Made by a program: the position numbers and the translations under genes. A stretch of DNA of 6,819 nt, taken from the NCBI GenBank assembly GCA_030017395.1, contig JASEIZ010000112.1:1-6819 (forward strand), written 5' to 3'. This DNA is from Desulfobacterales bacterium. GTDB taxonomy: Bacteria; Desulfobacterota; Desulfobacteria; Desulfobacterales; ETH-SRB1. Under the pieces are notes generated by a model, which was not told the origin of the DNA, did no database searches, and saw only the letters and a program-made list of their open reading frames with translations. Below, in pieces: positions 5,368 to 6,819 of the stretch (position 1 is its first letter; each line of letters opens with the position of its first letter).

Positions 5368-6774
5368 TCAATCCTTCCTGTTCTTTATAAGCTGTACTGC
5401 ATTTTGCAGTCGCGATATAACCCGTTTTTTCCCAAGCGCCTTGATGATTTCAAATATACCAGGACTTACTGTTTTCCCTGTAAGCGCCACCCTGACAGGC
5501 TGGGCAATTATACCCAGTTTAAGACCGTTGGTTTCCATGACTCTTTTAAAAGCATTTTCAAGACTATTTTCATTAAACGATTCGAGCGGTTTAAGCTGAT
5601 CGATTAACTGATTGAGAACCTCGAGCGAAGCCGGTGTAAGAAACTTCTTTGCGGCTTTTTCTTCATACAAAACCTCTTCCTGAAAATAAAAAAGGGCTCC
5701 CTCAGCCATGTCGATAAGGGTTTTGCTTCTGGTGTTTAATGTTTTAATGACAGAGTTAATAAAATCTCCCTTTTCTGCCAAGCATCCTCTTTCGCTTAGG
5801 AACGGCAAAAGATGCGTGGAGAGCTTTTCTGGAGGTGCGGCCTTGATGTGATCTGCATTAAGGGCAAGCAGTTTTTCCTGGTCAAATATACCTGGGGATT
5901 TACCGATGTTTTCCAGTGTGAATTTTTCGATAAGCTCATCACGTGAAAAGAACTCCTGGTCGCCATATGACCAGCCCAGCCGCACAAGATAATTAATCAG
6001 GGCATCAGGCAGATAGCCCATATCTCTATATGCGGTAACAGACATTGCGCCGTGCCGCTTGCTCAATCTGGTACGGTCTTTTCCCAATACCATGGGTACA
6101 TGCCCGAAAGCCGGCAATGAACTTTCCAGAGCATTATAAAGCATTATCTGTCTTGGGGTATTGTTAAGATGATCGTCGCCTCTAATTACGGTATTTATGC
6201 CCATTGTAATATCATCAACAACCACGACAAAATTGTATGTAGGGGTTCCGTCGCTTCGGCAGATAATAAAATCGTCCTGTTCGGAATTCTGGAAAACAAC
6301 GTTGCCCTTTATAATATCTTTAACAATAGTGGTTCCTGTAGCAGGCGCCTTGAAACGGATAACGGCATTGGCGGTTTTTGCAAGACCTTTGTAACGGCAT
6401 GTTCCGTCGTATTTAGGCTTGCCGCCGCCGGCCATGGCTTCTTTTCTCATAGTATCGATTTTTTCTTGAGAACAAGTGCAATAGTAGGCATTGCCTGAAT
6501 CAAGGAGTTTCTGAACATATGTTTGATAAACATCAAATCGTTTGGTTTGGAAAAAAGGGCCCTCGTCCCAGTCGATGCCAAGCCACTCAAGGGCTTCAAA
6601 TATCGCATCGACCGAAGCCTGTGTGGAGCGTTTTATGTCCGTGTCTTCAATTCTAAGAACAAATCGGCCGTTCATGTGCCGTGCATAAAGCCAGTTAAAA
6701 AGAGCGGTTCGCGCGCCTCCTACGTGAAGATATCCGGTTGGACTAGGTGGAAAGCGTGTTACTATATTTGACAT
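5368..6774 (-). CDS. gltX: Glutamyl-tRNA synthetase (GluRS)
   Basis: This class I synthetase attaches glutamate to tRNA in the cytoplasm. The 468-residue length is typical of bacterial GluRS. Visible are 'RFPPSPTGYLHVGGARTALFNW' split as the N-terminal HIGH region (7-28, HVGG at 17-20), 'RIEDTD' (41-46), a zinc-type knuckle Cys99-x-Cys101-x24-Cys126-x-Tyr128, 'GTPTYNFVVVVDD' (176-188), 'IRGDDHL' (197-203), the KMSKS-type loop 'RLSKR' (236-240), a helical anticodon-binding region (about 330-468), and the late motif 'ALTGKTVSPGIFEII'. CAGGA at 6788-6784 lies nine bases before the ATG and supports this start. The gene precedes tRNA-Gln on the same strand, which may indicate a non-discriminating enzyme that also charges tRNA-Gln. 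Sequence alone does not settle discriminating versus non-discriminating type. Confidence 0.97.
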   Translation of the reverse strand: MSNIVTRFPPSPTGYLHVGGARTALFNWLYARHMNGRFVLRIEDTDIKRSTQASVDAIFEALEWLGIDWDEGPFFQTKRFDVYQTYVQKLLDSGNAYYCTCSQEKIDTMRKEAMAGGGKPKYDGTCRYKGLAKTANAVIRFKAPATGTTIVKDIIKGNVVFQNSEQDDFIICRSDGTPTYNFVVVVDDITMGINTVIRGDDHLNNTPRQIMLYNALESSLPAFGHVPMVLGKDRTRLSKRHGAMSVTAYRDMGYLPDALINYLVRLGWSYGDQEFFSRDELIEKFTLENIGKSPGIFDQEKLLALNADHIKAAPPEKLSTHLLPFLSERGCLAEKGDFINSVIKTLNTRSKTLIDMAEGALFYFQEEVLYEEKAAKKFLTPASLEVLNQLIDQLKPLESFNENSLENAFKRVMETNGLKLGIIAQPVRVALTGKTVSPGIFEIIKALGKKRVISRLQNAVQLIKNRKD

Positions 6775-6819
6775 ATTATTTTTTCCTGAATATGTTAATT
6801 GATGGTCTCGTAAAAAGTC

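Noticed and set aside
5396..5410. ACTGCA-TTT-TGCAGT inverted repeat
   Set aside because: It lies inside the gltX coding region, is short with a three-base loop, and has no following T-run.
6169..6771. Plus-strand frames opposite gltX
   Set aside because: The protein sequences are low-quality shadows with no domains; gltX is unambiguous on the other strand.

Overview
The window looks like chromosomal DNA from a free-living Gram-negative bacterium. Its moderately AT-rich composition and its pairing of housekeeping genes with an HDOD / HD-GYP signalling cluster fit the Desulfobacterota (Desulfobacterales-type sulfate reducers and relatives). That placement is an inference from gene style and contains no diagnostic marker. 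There is no CRISPR array, insertion sequence, phage gene or rRNA.

Layout, left to right. (1) serC, phosphoserine aminotransferase (85-1173, +), is complete. (2) A 12-helix MFS transporter (2414-1170, -) converges on serC; the two stop codons share one TTAA. (3) A 235-bp gap (2415-2649) holds a GC-rich hairpin repeat and the best promoter candidate in the window. (4) A signalling cluster on the plus strand follows: a small 122-aa protein with an 'LKPGMVLA...LTEKHI' domain (2650-3018), an HDOD-domain gene overlapping it (2999-3858) that is split by a -1 frameshift at an A8 run, and a GAF-HD-GYP protein (4042-5202), a probable cyclic-di-GMP phosphodiesterase. (5) On the minus strand, gltX (6774-5368) is followed 51 bp downstream by tRNA-Gln(CUG) (5316-5243).

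How the genes work together. The cluster at 2650-5202 is probably one regulatory unit: a small adaptor-like protein, an HDOD output protein translated from an overlapping start, and a sensor HD-GYP enzyme. No receiver domain, transmembrane segment or target gene is present, so the signal and output are unknown. gltX and tRNA-Gln form a plausible transcription unit. In bacteria that make Gln-tRNA(Gln) indirectly, a non-discriminating GluRS charges exactly this tRNA before GatCAB amidates it, so the linkage may be functional.

The most interesting points are the HDOD frameshift, which lies exactly on an A AAA AAA slippery heptamer and whose -1 continuation restores a full-length 286-aa protein; a 26-bp repeat present on both sides of the small-protein/HDOD pair, one copy of which supplies the HDOD stop codon; and the gltX-tRNA-Gln pairing. 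I found no convincing wholly new system.
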